Source: Rhabdornis inornatus
Lineage: Eukaryota; Chordata; Aves; Passeriformes; Rhabdornithidae
Direction: 5' to 3'
Length of the DNA: 64,000 nt
NCBI GenBank assembly: GCA_013397075.1
Contig: VWZS01008178.1
Span: 560,481 to 624,480, forward strand
A program made the position numbers and the translations under genes. Shown here piece by piece: positions 1 through 13,376 of the stretch; position 1 is the first letter of the stretch, and each line of letters starts with the position of its first letter. Under the pieces are notes generated by a model. That model was given only the letters and a program-made list of their open reading frames with translations. It did not search any database and was not told where the DNA came from.

Positions 1-3000
1 ATTTCCAATCACACTCAGGAGCAGCTCTTTCTCCATCCAAACAACCCAAGACCCTGCAAGGACTGCACTGGAAGGTGCATAAGCTGTTAACAAACAATAA
101 CAATTTAATCTAAAGCCCACTGCACAGAAGCCAAGGGCACTGATTAAAAATATCAAGCTATGGCTTGGATTTCTGACAGCCACGTAATGAATTGAGATTA
201 ACTATGCAGTGACCACTCATGAAAGAATTATAGTCCAGAGAAGGAAACAAAAATGAAACATTTGACAGCAAAATAATTATTTACATCCTACTATTCAGAG
301 TGCTTAAATAGACACATTGTAGCTCAATGAGAGAGCAACAAGGGAAAGGTGGGGAAGGAAAAGACAGAGGAAGATTGAGGGAGGAATAAAGGGGCAGTTG
401 AGAGGCAGTGTTCAGTCATCAGATTCCTGTGAGAAAGGAAAGGAATGTTTAGATTGGATACTGGGGAATATTTCATCACTGAAAGGGTGCTCAAACATTA
501 GAAAGACTGCCCTGGAAGATAGTTGAAATTCACTGTATTAGTATGATAGCGAAAAATTAGAGGAAAAAGAAAGGACTGCTGAACCTGAATCAGAACAGCA
601 CATAGGAAAAGAGAATCTGAAAAACAGTGTCACAACTTTCCTTTGAAAAAGAAAGGAATACACAATATTGCAAAAGATGCAAATTACAGAGAGGGAAAAG
701 GACACTCCATGAAAGAAGTCTGTGCAGGCTGAATCACAGACAATAGCAAAACTGAACTAGGAAGGGAAAAAAGCAAAAATTACAGGAAAGGAGAACAGGT
801 CTTTGTGCTAAGTACTAAGCAGGAAATTACCGGCAAAGAATGCAATTCTAGGAAAAATAACAGCTGTACAACACAATACAGAAATGAAACAATGCTTGCA
901 CCAATGAAAAGTCACTTATGAGGAGAAATTGTATCCATGAAAACAACAATGACAATAAAAGGATTAACAATATGGGAACAACTGAAGATGCAAATATTTG
1001 GGTTAGAGAAAGGGTAATGATGGCACAGAAATCAGTGACAGATGACAAGAATGGTTTTCACAGTTCTTTTTGCATGTTGTATGAAGGAACTGCTTACAGC
1101 AGATGTCTTTTCCAGAACCTCTAGGAAGGCACAGACTTCTTCAAACTTCTTGTTATTATTGTTATTACTGCTGGCTTTATAGGAGCTTAATGACCTCAAC
1201 CATGGGTCACAGCTCCATCTGTCCTATGCACTGTACAAATATTCAGGGCAACTTTATGATTTATGACCTGTCAGGGGGAACCTGAGCTGATAAGCAGGAG
1301 AAGCAATAGTTTAGTAAACCTGGGGGTCAGTCAGCACTGACTGTCTTAAAATTGACACTGAAGAGAAAATAAATGTTCCATTGTGGCACTCTGTGATCTG
1401 GACAGCTAGCTGACCCTGGCACTGGTGTGGTTCATGTGGCTTCTCAAACTGTTCACAGCCTTCAGGAAATTGCAGTACTTTCACAAAAATGAAGAAGACA
1501 TGTCACATTGTTCCAGGGCTCCATGTTCTCTTAGCACTGCATTTCATGCTAATAAGGATTTTCACTGGCAGCTTCCTTCACATTGCTGGCTCCTCACTCA
1601 TCTCATAAATTACTGGAAGAGGTCTTAACTTGCACTTCCAGACAGAGCCTGGGATGACAGTAATACAGCAGTCTGCTATTGCACTGCCAACTCTGACTGT
1701 GGCAACATCCTTCCATCCCCCCTGCAACTGCAGGGAGGTGCACAGATGAATCACTGCAGACTGTAGACAGTGCTTGGCACACAGAACTCAGCCTAAGAAG
1801 AGAAAGTAACCCATATACTGTGCTTTGGGCATATTATCAATCAGAAGACTCACATGGCACTGAGTACTTTTAATTTTCCTGTGTAAACAGCTTGTTCTGC
1901 AAATCCTGACATCTCCTGATGAATCCAGAGGTGACTGGGAGGAATATCAGCGTCAGTGGAAGAAATGCAGGAAATAATGTCAATTGGGAAAACCCAGAGT
2001 CTTTTCGATTTCCTTAATTAGATTTACAACATTATTTAAATATCCCAAATGCCCTCCCCTTACCAAATAATTAGGAAACTGAATTAATGTTTTGACATTG
2101 TTCTGGTTAGCATACAGCATTGCTTAGGCAAGAGAAATTTTGCTAAAAAATAACTAACCCTGGAGTCTGTGGCTGTGAAATTCAGAGAAAATGCTGTGAG
2201 TTCCAAGGTTAATTCTAAGGGAAAAGGTGAAATGTGAAGGAGAACCTTTAAGTGAATAGCAATCCAAGTTAAGCACATTTTAATGAAAGAGAAGAAATAG
2301 CTATGAACTGCTGCTACTGCACCAGCTTTTCATCCAATAGAAGAGTTTGATGAATGTGCCTGTTCATTGCTTTCCTGGTTTTCCACTTGACATCCCTGAC
2401 CCAGATTCTGTGTATCAGCTTGTGGATTTAGCTGACTAAATGGAGGTGGCTGTAGCTGAGCCAGTCACTGCAGGCTGCCTTTAAAGTCGGTGGAGGTCCA
2501 GTGAACAGGGGCAGAGGTGGGGGAAAACCATCATACTGCTAGAGGCTTCTGAAACAGATCAGGTGACCTGCCCTCTTAAACTACCTTTTTATCTCCATTG
2601 GCAGCAAAGAGTCTCATTGAGGCAGATCTTCATGGTACATCTGAAGGGGTAAAGCTATTTTGATTCCTCTGTAATCATACCTAGGTCTGACAAATGCCTT
2701 TTTACTCACATCCCTTCTTTTTTCTGGAGTGATTTCAAGACATTAACTAAAATAAACAAAGGGAATGTGCTGCTGCAGTCCTTGATAGAGACTCCCATAG
2801 GAAAGCCATCTCCCTTGAAGCATCTTAGCATAGCCCAGGATTAGCCTGTGATCTTTAGAAGAAAAGCCCTGAAGATGCAGAAGCCATAGGAAAAAAATTT
2901 ACTTTCAGGCCAGATAATCCCCTTTCCTGAATTTGGGAATTCCAGACAGCTCTGTCCTTGAGACTGAGGAAAGAAACTTGTCCATAACACAACAACAGCA

Positions 3001-3721
3001 TCAGTCTGTCTTCACAGGACCACCAAGCATCCATATGTGTTAGCAAATGTGAAAACCTTACACCAGCTCTTCAAACTTTGGCATAACCCATGTCATTTCT
3101 ACCCTCTACACCAGCTTACACTTTCAGGTTCCTTTCTGTCTTGTAGAGTGATAAATTGAGCTTTGTTTGCCTCATCATTTCCCACTCCATGTCCTGTAGA
3201 GCAGATGCCATTCCCACACCTCAGGACTCTCACCGTGGACACAAATCCACGCTCAATAGCAGAGTTGGGGTCAGGGTGGGTTGAGCACAGGTGTGCTCAT
3301 GCAGTCTGCACAAATGCTGCTGCATCCAGGAGCTTTAACCTGAACTCCCACCCACTGTTGTTGTTGTTGTAGGCTTACTCTGTTTCCAGCTGCCTCCACT
3401 GAGGTTTCACTGCAGGGCTCTTGTAACTCAAGACTTCATCACTTCATAATCTGAGTTGAGTTACAGTGGCCAGGGGACTTGTGTCCTTCTGTATCACTTT
3501 CACAGCAAGGACAGGCACTCTTCCTCTGTGTGCTGCATGGAGGCAGTTGCACAGGTCCTGGCAGATGGCACATAACACAGCTCTTCCACAGCACAAGGAC
3601 AGTACTTGTCTCCCAGTCAAAGGCATGAGAGGAGTGGTTAGACAGTGGTTACAGCACCTGTGCTGTCAAACAGGGGCTGTGGGAGGCCATAAGCAGCACG
3701 ACTACACTGTAGTCACTGCTG

Positions 3722-4423
3722 TTGCCCTTTATGGTCCTATTTTTCTTTTTATTTTGTTCATTTTATACCTCAGTGCACATGATGGTTGTGGCTTTGCCTC
3801 CAGATTGCACAGAGCCAGCTATTGTTTTTGCAGAGATTTGTGCACCTTTCCCATTAGCCAGCTTTATGCTTCCACTTGCCAAATCCCTCCTCGTCAAGGA
3901 GCCAAGCAGGCCACTTCATCAACCATGGCAGCTAAAAAATAAGCACATCCTGTTGAACCATGTACAGAGAGTGGATTTGTTCTTTTGTCCATGCCTCTGG
4001 TTGACATTCCCCAGTAGACACTCTCCAGCCTCTGGCTTGCAGGAGGTCATGAGAGGCTGGACACAAACACAGAGCAGATGTTCCCAGTGCAAATGCTGGT
4101 TTGGACCCAGCAGTCTAATTGTCTTTGCTCTGCACCTAATTCTAGGTTCACCAAGCCTTTTTAGCAGCTACTTCATGCTTGAAAGTAGTCTCCAAATCTC
4201 TTTCACTCTGGGAATGGTAATACCCACCAGTGATCCAGGTTTTTCCAAAGTGAGGTGTGACTTTCTTACCCCACACTTAACATACAAACCAGACCTCTCC
4301 TCCAAAACATCTTCTCCCATTCCCCTTAAAATTTTCTCATTTATACATCCAAAAATGAGCAAGAGTCCCAAAGGTGTTAGAGTATTACCGAACGTGGAGG
4401 TTAACATAGCAATTTTCTCATGA
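3722..4423 (+). other. Longest open reading frame in the window, probably not a gene
   Basis: This frame is open for 233 codons from an ATG. An overlapping 158-codon frame runs at 3466-3942. The predicted protein starts with a hydrophobic, Phe-rich stretch at about residues 3-18, and then has no domain, motif or repeat that I recognise. The plus strand is rich in T and C here, which lowers the frequency of stop codons, because all stops contain A. I see no clear splice sites, promoter or nearby polyadenylation signal tied to the frame. Chance openness is the simplest explanation. An unrecognised lineage-specific ORF cannot be excluded from the sequence alone. Confidence 0.15.
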
Positions 4424-4778
4424 GACTTTGGAGATTGTTTGACAGAGTTCCAGTTAGCAACATGTAATAAGAGTAAAAAGCAATGAAATCAACACTCATC
4501 TGTTTCATGTAAGCTTATTTCCCATTTTACAACAGCAGTGCATTAGGGCTGTGATGCCCCACATGAGAGTGAAATGAGTGATAGCAATTGGGATCTCAAA
4601 TCTGAAAAAGTTCCATCTAACATGATGAAAGAGTACACAGCAAGATGTGCTTAAGAAACTGTAATGGAAACATTTCTGATATATTTTCCATCAAACAGAT
4701 GCCTTTGAGCTTATGATTTGCCAGGCAGAGCATGACAACTGGTTAACAAGGAAAACAGAGCTGGAACTCAAGCTGTGT

Positions 4779-4829
4779 GGTGCCTGTAGCCTGAAACTCT
4801 ATTTTTTGGTGCCTGTAGCCTGAAACTCT
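4779..4829. repeat. 22-bp direct duplication with 7-bp spacer
   Basis: The 22-bp unit beginning GGTGCCTGTAGCC occurs at 4779-4800 and again, identically, at 4808-4829. The spacer is the 7 bases ATTTTTT. It looks like a recent local duplication, such as replication slippage or repair, because the copies are identical. No function is apparent. Confidence 0.85.
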
Positions 4830-6502
4830 TTATCTGAACATCTGCTTCATTAAGAGATATTGTGATGTTATTCACAACAGCAACAAAGACTACAGAAAGC
4901 ACTATTGTCTCTCTTTTTCCTACTCACGTCCCATACCCCCCTTCAAAACTTTGCCACTACAGATGTGTGCCACAACACTTACTGTTGGCTTTCATTGTGC
5001 TTCCCACAAAAATGGTAATGTGCTTCAAGGGAACATCATGGAAAGCAGACCAGTGATTTTTGACTGTTTCTGAAGTAACTATCTGTGCAATTTTATTGTT
5101 GTTTCTGTTTTTGAGAGAGACCTTAAACTGGGAACAAGAGAATATCTCCAAGTAGTCTGCAATTACCCAGATATTGTCAGAGCCCTGCTTGGAATCAGGT
5201 TGGAAAGGCTGAATTACAAAAATACTTTTGGAGTTCTGTGCTCTACTGATGACCAGCTGCATGGAGTACAATTTTGAGTTGTCCCTCAAGCAGGATTGAA
5301 AACATTGCTTTTCCAATATTTCTTCCTTCCTCAGCCTCTTTGGAAATTCATAGGAAACAATGAAGATAACTAGAAAAAACTCTATTGAATATCTTCCTTT
5401 ACCAGGAGATCAGCTTTATGCTGCTTAGTTGTTATTCAGTTCATCCTTTTAGTTAATCTTGCTTACTGCTGATTTTGCCTTTGATTTCCTACTTAGTGAC
5501 CCCGTGTTCCACCCTCATTTAGAGAGGGCTGGCCAAAGAACACAGTATTTTTAGGGCAATATCAAGGATCTACTCACTGATAGACCTAGATAGACTAATA
5601 ATGATATTTCAATTTAGTATCTAAAACAGCCAAAGTGAATTGCAGCCAAGGCTATCCTCCAAAGAAATAGAAGCAATTGCTTGGGAAAGTGCTAAAATTA
5701 TCCAAAAGGTGGGTGAACAGGGATGTGGGACTCTGCAGACCCAAGCAAACAGTAATAATTCCCCAGAATTCCTTTTCCTGCCATAGCATTTAGCACATGG
5801 AGAGACTGGATTTATGACTTCAGCTTCCAGGTTGCAGAGCAGTGCAAGTGTTAAGCCAGAAAGAAATGTAGATTTCAATTAATTTGTTTCCAGATATTAG
5901 CTTATCTCTGAGCAGGCATGATTTGCAGGAGGAGGATGAGTGGGTGTTACACCTTGCAGGCTGTTCTTTAAAAATTGAAGCAAATCATATCTTTATCCAG
6001 CAATGTCTGGATCCAGCAGTTGTCCCTTTAGTAACACTTGGCAAAAACACAGTCACTAAGCCACTAAATGCTTGTGCTGGGACCTACCCTCACCCACTGT
6101 CTCCTAGGCCAAAAATTAAATAAGTGATGGGGACATATCCCCAAAATTTCAACAGAGTGAGCAGCAAGGGCAGTGAGGAGCCATTAACTGACAATAATAA
6201 AAATTGGAGTTGTTGCTACACAATCATGGAGAGTTTGGGTCAGGGTTCAGTGATGCCTTGGTGAGAAACAGATATGAAGAAGAATCACTTTCAGGTGGAT
6301 CTGCCTTTGAGGAGAAACTTTTCTGGGACTTGGCTGTCCCCACAATGGATGGCACATACCAAATACACACAGCTCAGAGCTATAGATGTGTCTAGCTTTA
6401 AAAGTCTGCCTGAGTGTATATAAGTAAATATTGATGTCCCTAGGTCATAATTTTGCCAAAATTAACTACATGAAATGAATCAACTTAATAACGCAGAGGT
6501 TT

Positions 6503-6567
6503 TCTTCTCCTTCTCCTTCTCCTTCTCCTTCTCCTTCTCCTTCTCCTTCTCCTTCTCCTTCTCCTCC
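6503..6567. repeat. (TTCTCC)n hexanucleotide microsatellite
   Basis: About ten perfect copies of the hexamer TTCTCC run without interruption. They are followed by a looser pyrimidine-rich tail to about 6640, rich in TTTTCC and TTTC. The strand asymmetry (all C/T on plus, all G/A on minus) keeps one plus-strand frame open and creates a Phe/Ser-rich pseudo-ORF that should not be taken as a gene. Confidence 0.95.
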
Positions 6568-7023
6568 TTTTTTCTCTGTTTTTTCCTTTCTCATTTCCTT
6601 TTATTTCACTTCTTCACTTTCTTTTTCCTTTTTTACCAAGGCCTTTGTGTCCATGTGATCTCCTAGGCATTGGCACATAGAAATCCAGGCACATAGTTTG
6701 GTTCCTGGATATGTGTTTAGGAGTTTTAGTTTAAAAAATGCTCACCATAGTCTCTTTAATTGATTACTGCAATAAGCATTAAAGGATGTGAAAGGCATCT
6801 GCTGAAAAAGAGCAGTGAGTACTTTTCTGCTTAAAAGCATCCCCTGGATTTGCCTGATACATGTGGAAGCTGCACTTTTGTTTCCTACTGACAAACAAGC
6901 AAGCAAAAACAAACAGAGAAGTAGGAAAATCTGATCACTCCATTCATTACCCTGAACACAACCTTGCCCAAAGGACCCCTTGTCATAAAGACTTTGCTCC
7001 TACTCTTTTTCCTCGACCACTGA

Positions 7024-7671
7024 TGTTGGATCTGGGTCCACAGCCACCTGAACACGAGCCAGGAGTGCCCAGGTGGCCAAGAAAGCCAATGGCATCCTGA
7101 TGGCTTGGATCAGCAATAGTGTGGCCAGGAGGACCAGGGCAAGGATTGTCCTCCTGCACTGGGCACTGGTGAGGCCACAACTTGAATGCTGCTCTGGGCC
7201 TCTCACTGCAAGGAGGACATTGAGGGGCTGGAGGTGTCCTGAGAAGGGAAACGGAGCAAGGTCTGGAGCACAAGTCCTGTGAGGAGCAGCTGAGAGAGCT
7301 GGAGGAATTTAGCCTGGAGAAAAGGAGGCTCAGGGTGGACCTCATCGGTCTCTAAAACCCCCTGAAAGAAGGGTGTAGCAGGTGGGGATTGGTCTCTCCT
7401 CTCAGGCAACCAGCAACAGAACAAAATGAAATGGTCCCAAGCTGCACCAGAGGATGTTCAGTCCAGACATCAGGAAGAATTTCTTCATGGAAAGGGTTTT
7501 GAAAGTTGGAATGGACTGTCCAGAGAGGTGGTGGATTCACCATCCCTGGAAGTGTTCCAGTAACCATTGGACGTGCACTCAGTGTTGTGGTGTAGTTGGC
7601 AAGGTGCAGGTCAGTCCAAGATTGGACTCAATGATCTTGGAGGTCTTTTCCAACCCAGATGATTCTGTGAG
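7024..7671 (+). mobile_element. CR1 LINE fragment, 5'-truncated, about 650 bp
   Basis: This is the longest CR1 copy in the window. It carries, in order, motifs of the 3' portion of avian CR1. These include 'ccaggtggccaagaaagcca' near 7070, 'gcactggtgaggccaca' near 7165, 'ctggagaaaaggaggctca' near 7315, 'aagaatttcttcatggaaag' near 7475 and 'agaggtggtggattcaccat' near 7525. It ends in 'ggaggtcttttccaaccc' and a degenerate terminal ATTCTGTG unit. The first part corresponds to the end of the ORF2 (reverse transcriptase) coding region, and the rest to the 3' untranslated region. Frameshifts and stops make it inactive, and short deletions against the remembered consensus suggest an old insertion. 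The 5' boundary is uncertain by about 20 bp. Confidence 0.93.
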
Positions 7672-10600
7672 TACTTGCAATGTTAAAAATTAGTTGGTAT
7701 TTGTACAAGTGGCCTGGGTTGGTGTAAGGTCTCTAATCACTGCATAGTGCTACACCTTGTAGAGAAAGAACTCCCTTCTCAACTCAAACACAACCATGGC
7801 AGTTCTGCAGAGGACCTGCACTCCAGCCCCATGGATCATGGGAAACAGTCCAGTGACAGACCTAGCAAATGGATCTGGCTCCAGTCCCTTCAAGAACACA
7901 GCACATTCAAAGCTTATCTTTGAATTTTTTTGCTACTGGAAAATTGTAACAATTATGTAAATTTCAAGATAATGACCTTAGCTTGCATTATGTTGCTTGG
8001 CAGTGGAATATTTTCTGCTCAGAAATAAATAAAATTGGTCATGACCAAATAGAAATTGCCTACCTGGCCCTTGCAGGATGTTAAACACACTCTTGATTAA
8101 AAAAATAAATTAATAAGAATATGTCAAATGCACTCACACAAAATAAAGCAATTACATGCTCCAACCTGGATCTCAGCTGCCCTCCAAACCAGCTCATGGG
8201 CTGAAGGATGCCAATACTCAGTTGCAGTCAGGATAGAAAGCAAAGAGCAGTTTTAATCTAGGACATTCTTCGCATAAGCAAGCAACTGAGGCAAAGCCCC
8301 TGATACACAGAGTGTGTATACCCTGGTGTGCATCCTCCATCTACTACAAACAAGCCACTGCCACACTCTGCTCCATGGGATTCAAAGGTGCAGGTCTCCA
8401 GAAACTGTCATTAGAGGAGCTACACACCTAAAAGCACCACCCAGAAAGGCATATCTGAAATTTTTAAGCACCATGGTTGAAAGAAGCTGGTATGCAGAGA
8501 GCCCTTGGAAATTGGGACAGGAAAGTTTTACAACCCTCCCTCCAGTCCCCAAGAGGTGGAAGGGTGGAAGACACGAGTGTGAGCATTGCTGTAGACTCAC
8601 ATCAGAAGCTGCCCTAACCTGGGTCGTGCAGGAAGGGATGGGCTGGGGAAGCAGCCACAAGTGGCAGATGCACCAGTGGGTCATTGGGATTGTTCCCAAA
8701 AACAGCTGTGCTGTGACACTGCTGGTCCAGCTGGGCTGTCTCCACTGATCCAGATCAGCATGGGACTGATGAGACACTGGAATGGTTTTCTGAGCATTTT
8801 CAAAGCCCATATCTACCGAACGATTTTGAATTGAAAAAAACAAAGTACTGGATATACTTTAGATGACAGTCCTGCAATAGTAAGGGGATGAATTAAAAGA
8901 CAAAAAAGTCTCTCTCTTATCTCTGTGATTGTATGCGACATATGAGAAGGAATTTTTAGAACCAATAATATTCATAGACTAAAGATCTTTCATCCAGGAG
9001 AGAAAGACAGAAAAAAAAATGAAAAGCGTGTTATAAACCAATAACTGTGTTCATAAATCAGTTCATTCAGAAGAATTTTTTCTTTTCCCAGGCATTTGGG
9101 TAGAAGCAGATAATGAGAAAAGGCTTTAAGAAACGCCTCAAGCAATGGAGAAATACAAAAAGCACTTTGTTGCTTCACTGACATGTTTAACATAAAAGAA
9201 ATTTAAACATGATCATTTTTCAGCTCAGCAGTTTTTGACTTTGTAATGAATAAAAATTTGAGGAAAGAAGAAGAAGAAGGAGAAGAAAAAACACTGCAGT
9301 GCTCCAGTCAGAAGCTTTGTCTACTGATGCCCAAGGACATTCACAAGGTATATTTTTTTAAGACTATGGCTGGATTTACCATTAATATCAAGTTTGGTGT
9401 GTTTTGTTTGTTTTTTTTTTTAATTAAACATACTCTCAACAGATAAACTCAATTTATGTCAAAAATCATCTTTCCCTTCAGGTGGTGCACTCCATACTAT
9501 GCCCACACCTAAGTCTGCTTCACTGAAACTACATGTTCTGTTTATTCATGAAACTTGACTATTGAACCAGGCACTGGCTATAGCATTTTGCCATAATAAA
9601 TAATTTTGAAATTAATAATCACTCTATTTTGTTTAAAGCTCACAAAATTATTAATTTCTTGTTCACCTCACACTGGGCCTTTGCTTGGAGGAGATGATTC
9701 CCCCAGTCCCAATTGTGTCAGTGGTGAAGGCAGATTGGAACTCTGAGGTTCTACCCTCTTTATTCATCCCAGTCCTCCTTTTCTTCTGTCAGAGCATCCT
9801 GGGAAGGACCCAGGCCACCTAAAGCCCAGGGTGGAGAGTGGCACAGAAAGTGTTACTTTGACCATGGAAAGGCATTAGTAACCACCCACTGCTTACAGAC
9901 TTGCCTTGCCATCAAATTGCTTGGAAAAGTCTAAAACTAGGCACAGTAACAAATGCCAGCTTAGTCATGTTTCATTTCTCCTACTTAACAGTCCTGATCA
10001 TTATTTTCCTTACTGTGAGGTAATTAAGTGTATCTGTCATGTATTAGACTTTTAAGGTTACAGGCATTTGGTAAAACATTAAATGAAAACTGCAGTGATT
10101 CAGAGTTGTTAAATTTCTAATATAATATTAATCCTCACTCAGACTTTTATTCATCATGCACACACAGTCACATGCACTCACTCCTCCTGCTTGATTTTTC
10201 AAAACCTTTCCTTTATGTGAGTCATTATTTTAACGGGGCAACAACAGAATGCTTCTGTCTCTGCAAAACACATGGGCAGCTGCTCCTCATCTCCAGCAGG
10301 CCATGCAGGGATTTCAGAGTATCACAGAAAAATTGTGAACTTTTCAGTCAAGGCCGTATTTTTTTATATTACAAGTACCAAACATGAGGAAAAACACCTG
10401 TGCTGTTTCTTTTCCACCATGAGAGGCTGCACTTGGAGACAGCATAATTCCCAAGCAGAGAGTGGAACTGTGTCTAAGGGCAGCAAAACTGTTCATGAGG
10501 ACTAGGACTCCTGCAACACTTCTGGTGCCAGAGACACTCTTCTGGGTGATGGGGAACAGTACCACACTTTTAGGCTGCCCTAACTCTGCTGTCACAAAGG

Positions 10601-12170
10601 TCAAAACCTGGCTTACTTTGCAGGAGAATTAGGCCAGCAGCAACTGCTTTGATAAAACTCACCATGAGTGCTGCCATGTAAGTATTTCCATATTTCTATC
10701 AGTGTAGGGAGAGCAGAATTTTATTCCTTATTCCCCCATAATTTGCTATTTCCTTCTCTGAAGGTGCCTCACTGGTTCATAAGCCATAAGCCACCAGCAG
10801 CGTCACTAAGGTTATTCTCATAGCTTCCTTCACAAAACACTTCCTAAAACTTGGTGGTTTATACTCTGTCATCCATGGATCCTGGCAAGTGAGAGGACTA
10901 TTCCTACAAAGTCAGAGAAAGGTAAATAAGAAAAACAAGCTTATTTTCAGGAGGTTTAAACTTGCTACACGTGTGTCTTCCCACCAGAGATTGGTTGCAG
11001 ATAAAACATCAGAATACATACAAAGTATAGAAAGCTTCTAAGAGATAGAAGCAAAAAACATTTTTCCTACTAAAGATGCATTCAGATGGCTAAATGTAGC
11101 TCCCTGCACTTAAATATTCTCACCCACACTGATCCCACAAGGATCCCACCAGAGCTAGTGGATATTCAGCAAGAGAGCAGAATCTGGGGGATGCAGCTCC
11201 TCTGGAAAGCATCTGTAACACTGCTGTAGGTGCCCATTCCTCTCACTGATTGTAAAGGAAGCCCAGGATAATACCAGAGATGTCTAAAGCTATGTGAGAA
11301 TAAATCCATCTGATTTATTGAACTTAAGCAGCTGAGCATGGCAGGCTCAAGCGCCAGCTCTACCCTGAGCAGTTGTGATCCCCATGCACCATCCTGAATT
11401 AAAGTCAGCAGTCTCAGGCTGAGGAGGGCTACTGAGAGCTCCTCTCCTGTCCAGAGAGTTCACTGCTCATTCTCACTGCCTTCATCTGCACCATGCAAGC
11501 TGCCCCCAGCATAAATAAACAGGTTTGTCTCATGAGAGAACAAAAATACCAACAAAGCTGAACTACCATTCTGTCACCAGGCCTTTTCTAACAGCATCAA
11601 TATTTTAAACAGCCACCTTGGCCCCGTTCAAAAAGTGGGCTGCCTTCTTTGTTTTCTTGAAATAAACACAATATTTTTCTTTTTAATTTCCCAGAAATAT
11701 CCTGAGGGTTCAGATGTGTCTACTGCCTCTGTGCAAACTGGAAGAAAGAAGTGAACAGCACTCTAAAAAGAAGTTTGAAATCCAACAGAAAAGGTTCTGA
11801 ACAGCTCCAGAGGCTGTTGACAGGCTTAGTTCAAAAGATGTCTGGAGTAAAAAGAGGAGCAAGAAGAATTTTACAAAGTGTATTGTTGCCACTGAAGATA
11901 TTCTTAAACCCACATTGCCATGGAGATTTTTGGACACAGAAGGGATCAGCCAAGACTTTTCTTCTCTTACCTTGATTATGACTGCCAAACCCATGGTTTG
12001 TGTAGATGTTAGCTTCTAATAGTTACTGGTGATGAGGGTCGCAGCTGCCTGATGTAAGAGATCATGCAAAGTGTAAATATTTGCAGCTCTGTCCTCCAGC
12101 AGACAGGACAGACCACTGCTGCACCAAGGAATGGCTGAGCTGGCACACAAGGATGGGTTCTGCTGACTGC

Positions 12171-12594
12171 TCATTTTCTCTCAGCCCTTTCTCCCTGTCT
12201 AGGCAAAGGACCCCAAATGCAACATGATTGACTGGATGCCTGTTTATTAGTGACGTGCCAGAATGACTTCTCAGACATTTTGATCAGCCCTGGAGGCACG
12301 AACGACTTTTGAAAGTCTGCAATGTCATTTTCTCTTTTCCTCAGCAAATTCCTCTGGGTTCTGACCTGGACCAGCTGGAGGTCAATGTCCAAATCTTCAA
12401 CCAGTGTTCTCCACTGCTTGGAGGAAAGTAGACTGAAGACAGGAATCAGCTTTTGCAAAAGAACCAGACACACAGGCAGCAAAATCCTCTCTATCCCCAT
12501 CCTCTTGTGCACAGTCATCACCACTGCTGATGTGTTTCAGTACATAAATTCTCGGGTGCTTGCCTGGAGAAAGATGTGGGAGCAATTGCAGCAC
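12171..12594 (-). other. Weak coding-like segment, two overlapping frames
   Basis: On the minus strand, a 65-codon frame (12397-12594) overlaps a 117-codon frame (12171-12524) in a different phase. The first is acidic in its middle part (a GDDCAQEDGDRED-like run). The second becomes charged after about residue 35, with LVEDLDIDLQLVQVRTQRN-like composition. Two adjacent phases with protein-like composition could mean one old coding sequence broken by a frameshift. I recognise no family, and chance remains likely. There is no clear polyadenylation signal just downstream. Confidence 0.15.
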
Positions 12595-13321
12595 ATTTAA
12601 TCAACTCAGAACAAAAGCTTTTGTTCTAGCTAATGTGCAAATGAAGTATCTTTCTCCTCCAAGCACATTAAAATATTTTAAAAGGTGAAGAACACTGAGG
12701 TTTAATAATTGAATAAGCAGAATTGCAGGCATCTCTAGTAGCCTTGGTCCTTACAGTAATCTGCACACCCTTTGGAAGCACCAATACACACACTTACCTG
12801 TGTCCATCCCCTAAAAAATTCAGCTCCCACACTCTCTGTCCCCTTCTAGGAGATGATTAGGAAAAAAAACATAATCAATATTCCCAGTGGGAGCAAAGCA
12901 GAGGACTGGACCTGGGCTGGTGCTGCCTAGGAGAGGTGAGCCCAGCCCTGATCCAGGCAGAGAAGGAGGCAGATTCAGGAGAGCTGCCCTTAGGGGAAAC
13001 AGAGCAATTACTGAGATGGAAAAATGAGATACAGCCTCCTTCTGCCCATCCGTGTGCAGCTTCCACAGCCTACCCTCTAGTTATTTTATACCTGTTATGA
13101 CAATGCTGCTTTGTAGGAAAATGGGATTTCTGGCACATCTTATGAGCTGGAAGAATTCACAGTCATGAACCATAACAAGGTATGGTAAATCTGCAGCAGC
13201 CTGACTGGTCCTGATGGCAGATAAAAGAACATGATGACTTTTTAGGAGCAGACAAGTCTGTCTGCGACCCACATAGCAGGGAGACAGAAGATATAAACAG
13301 TATTGCAGAGACTGGTGGAAA

Positions 13322-13376
13322 ACACCAAAAAAATTAAAAAAAAAAATAAAAATAAAAAAAAAAAGAGAGAAAAAAA
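13322..13376. repeat. A-rich low-complexity tract
   Basis: The tract is almost entirely A on the plus strand, with scattered T and a short GAGAGA interruption near its end. It produces a Phe-rich pseudo-reading frame on the minus strand. No flanking duplication or element body was recognised that would mark it as a retroposon tail. Confidence 0.8.

Larger units (their letters stand above)
1..6480. other. Unique non-coding DNA, no gene recognised
   Basis: This stretch is AT-rich with frequent stop codons in all six frames, and I recognise no repeat family in it. The segment from about 300 to 900 is purine-rich on the plus strand. A short run of TGT triplets sits at 3356-3370. A 22-bp duplication (4779-4829) and a long chance-like ORF (3722-4423) are listed separately. 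The stretch could be intergenic or intronic, and nothing seen here decides between them. Confidence 0.6.

Noticed and set aside
6983..7693. Six frames of 60-120 codons on both strands
   Set aside because: They lie inside a CR1 fragment and are remnants or shadows of the LINE, not host genes.
8314..8843. Opposed frames of 144 (plus) and 153 (minus) codons
   Set aside because: They overlap each other in a GC-richer patch where stops are rarer. Neither has recognisable protein features.
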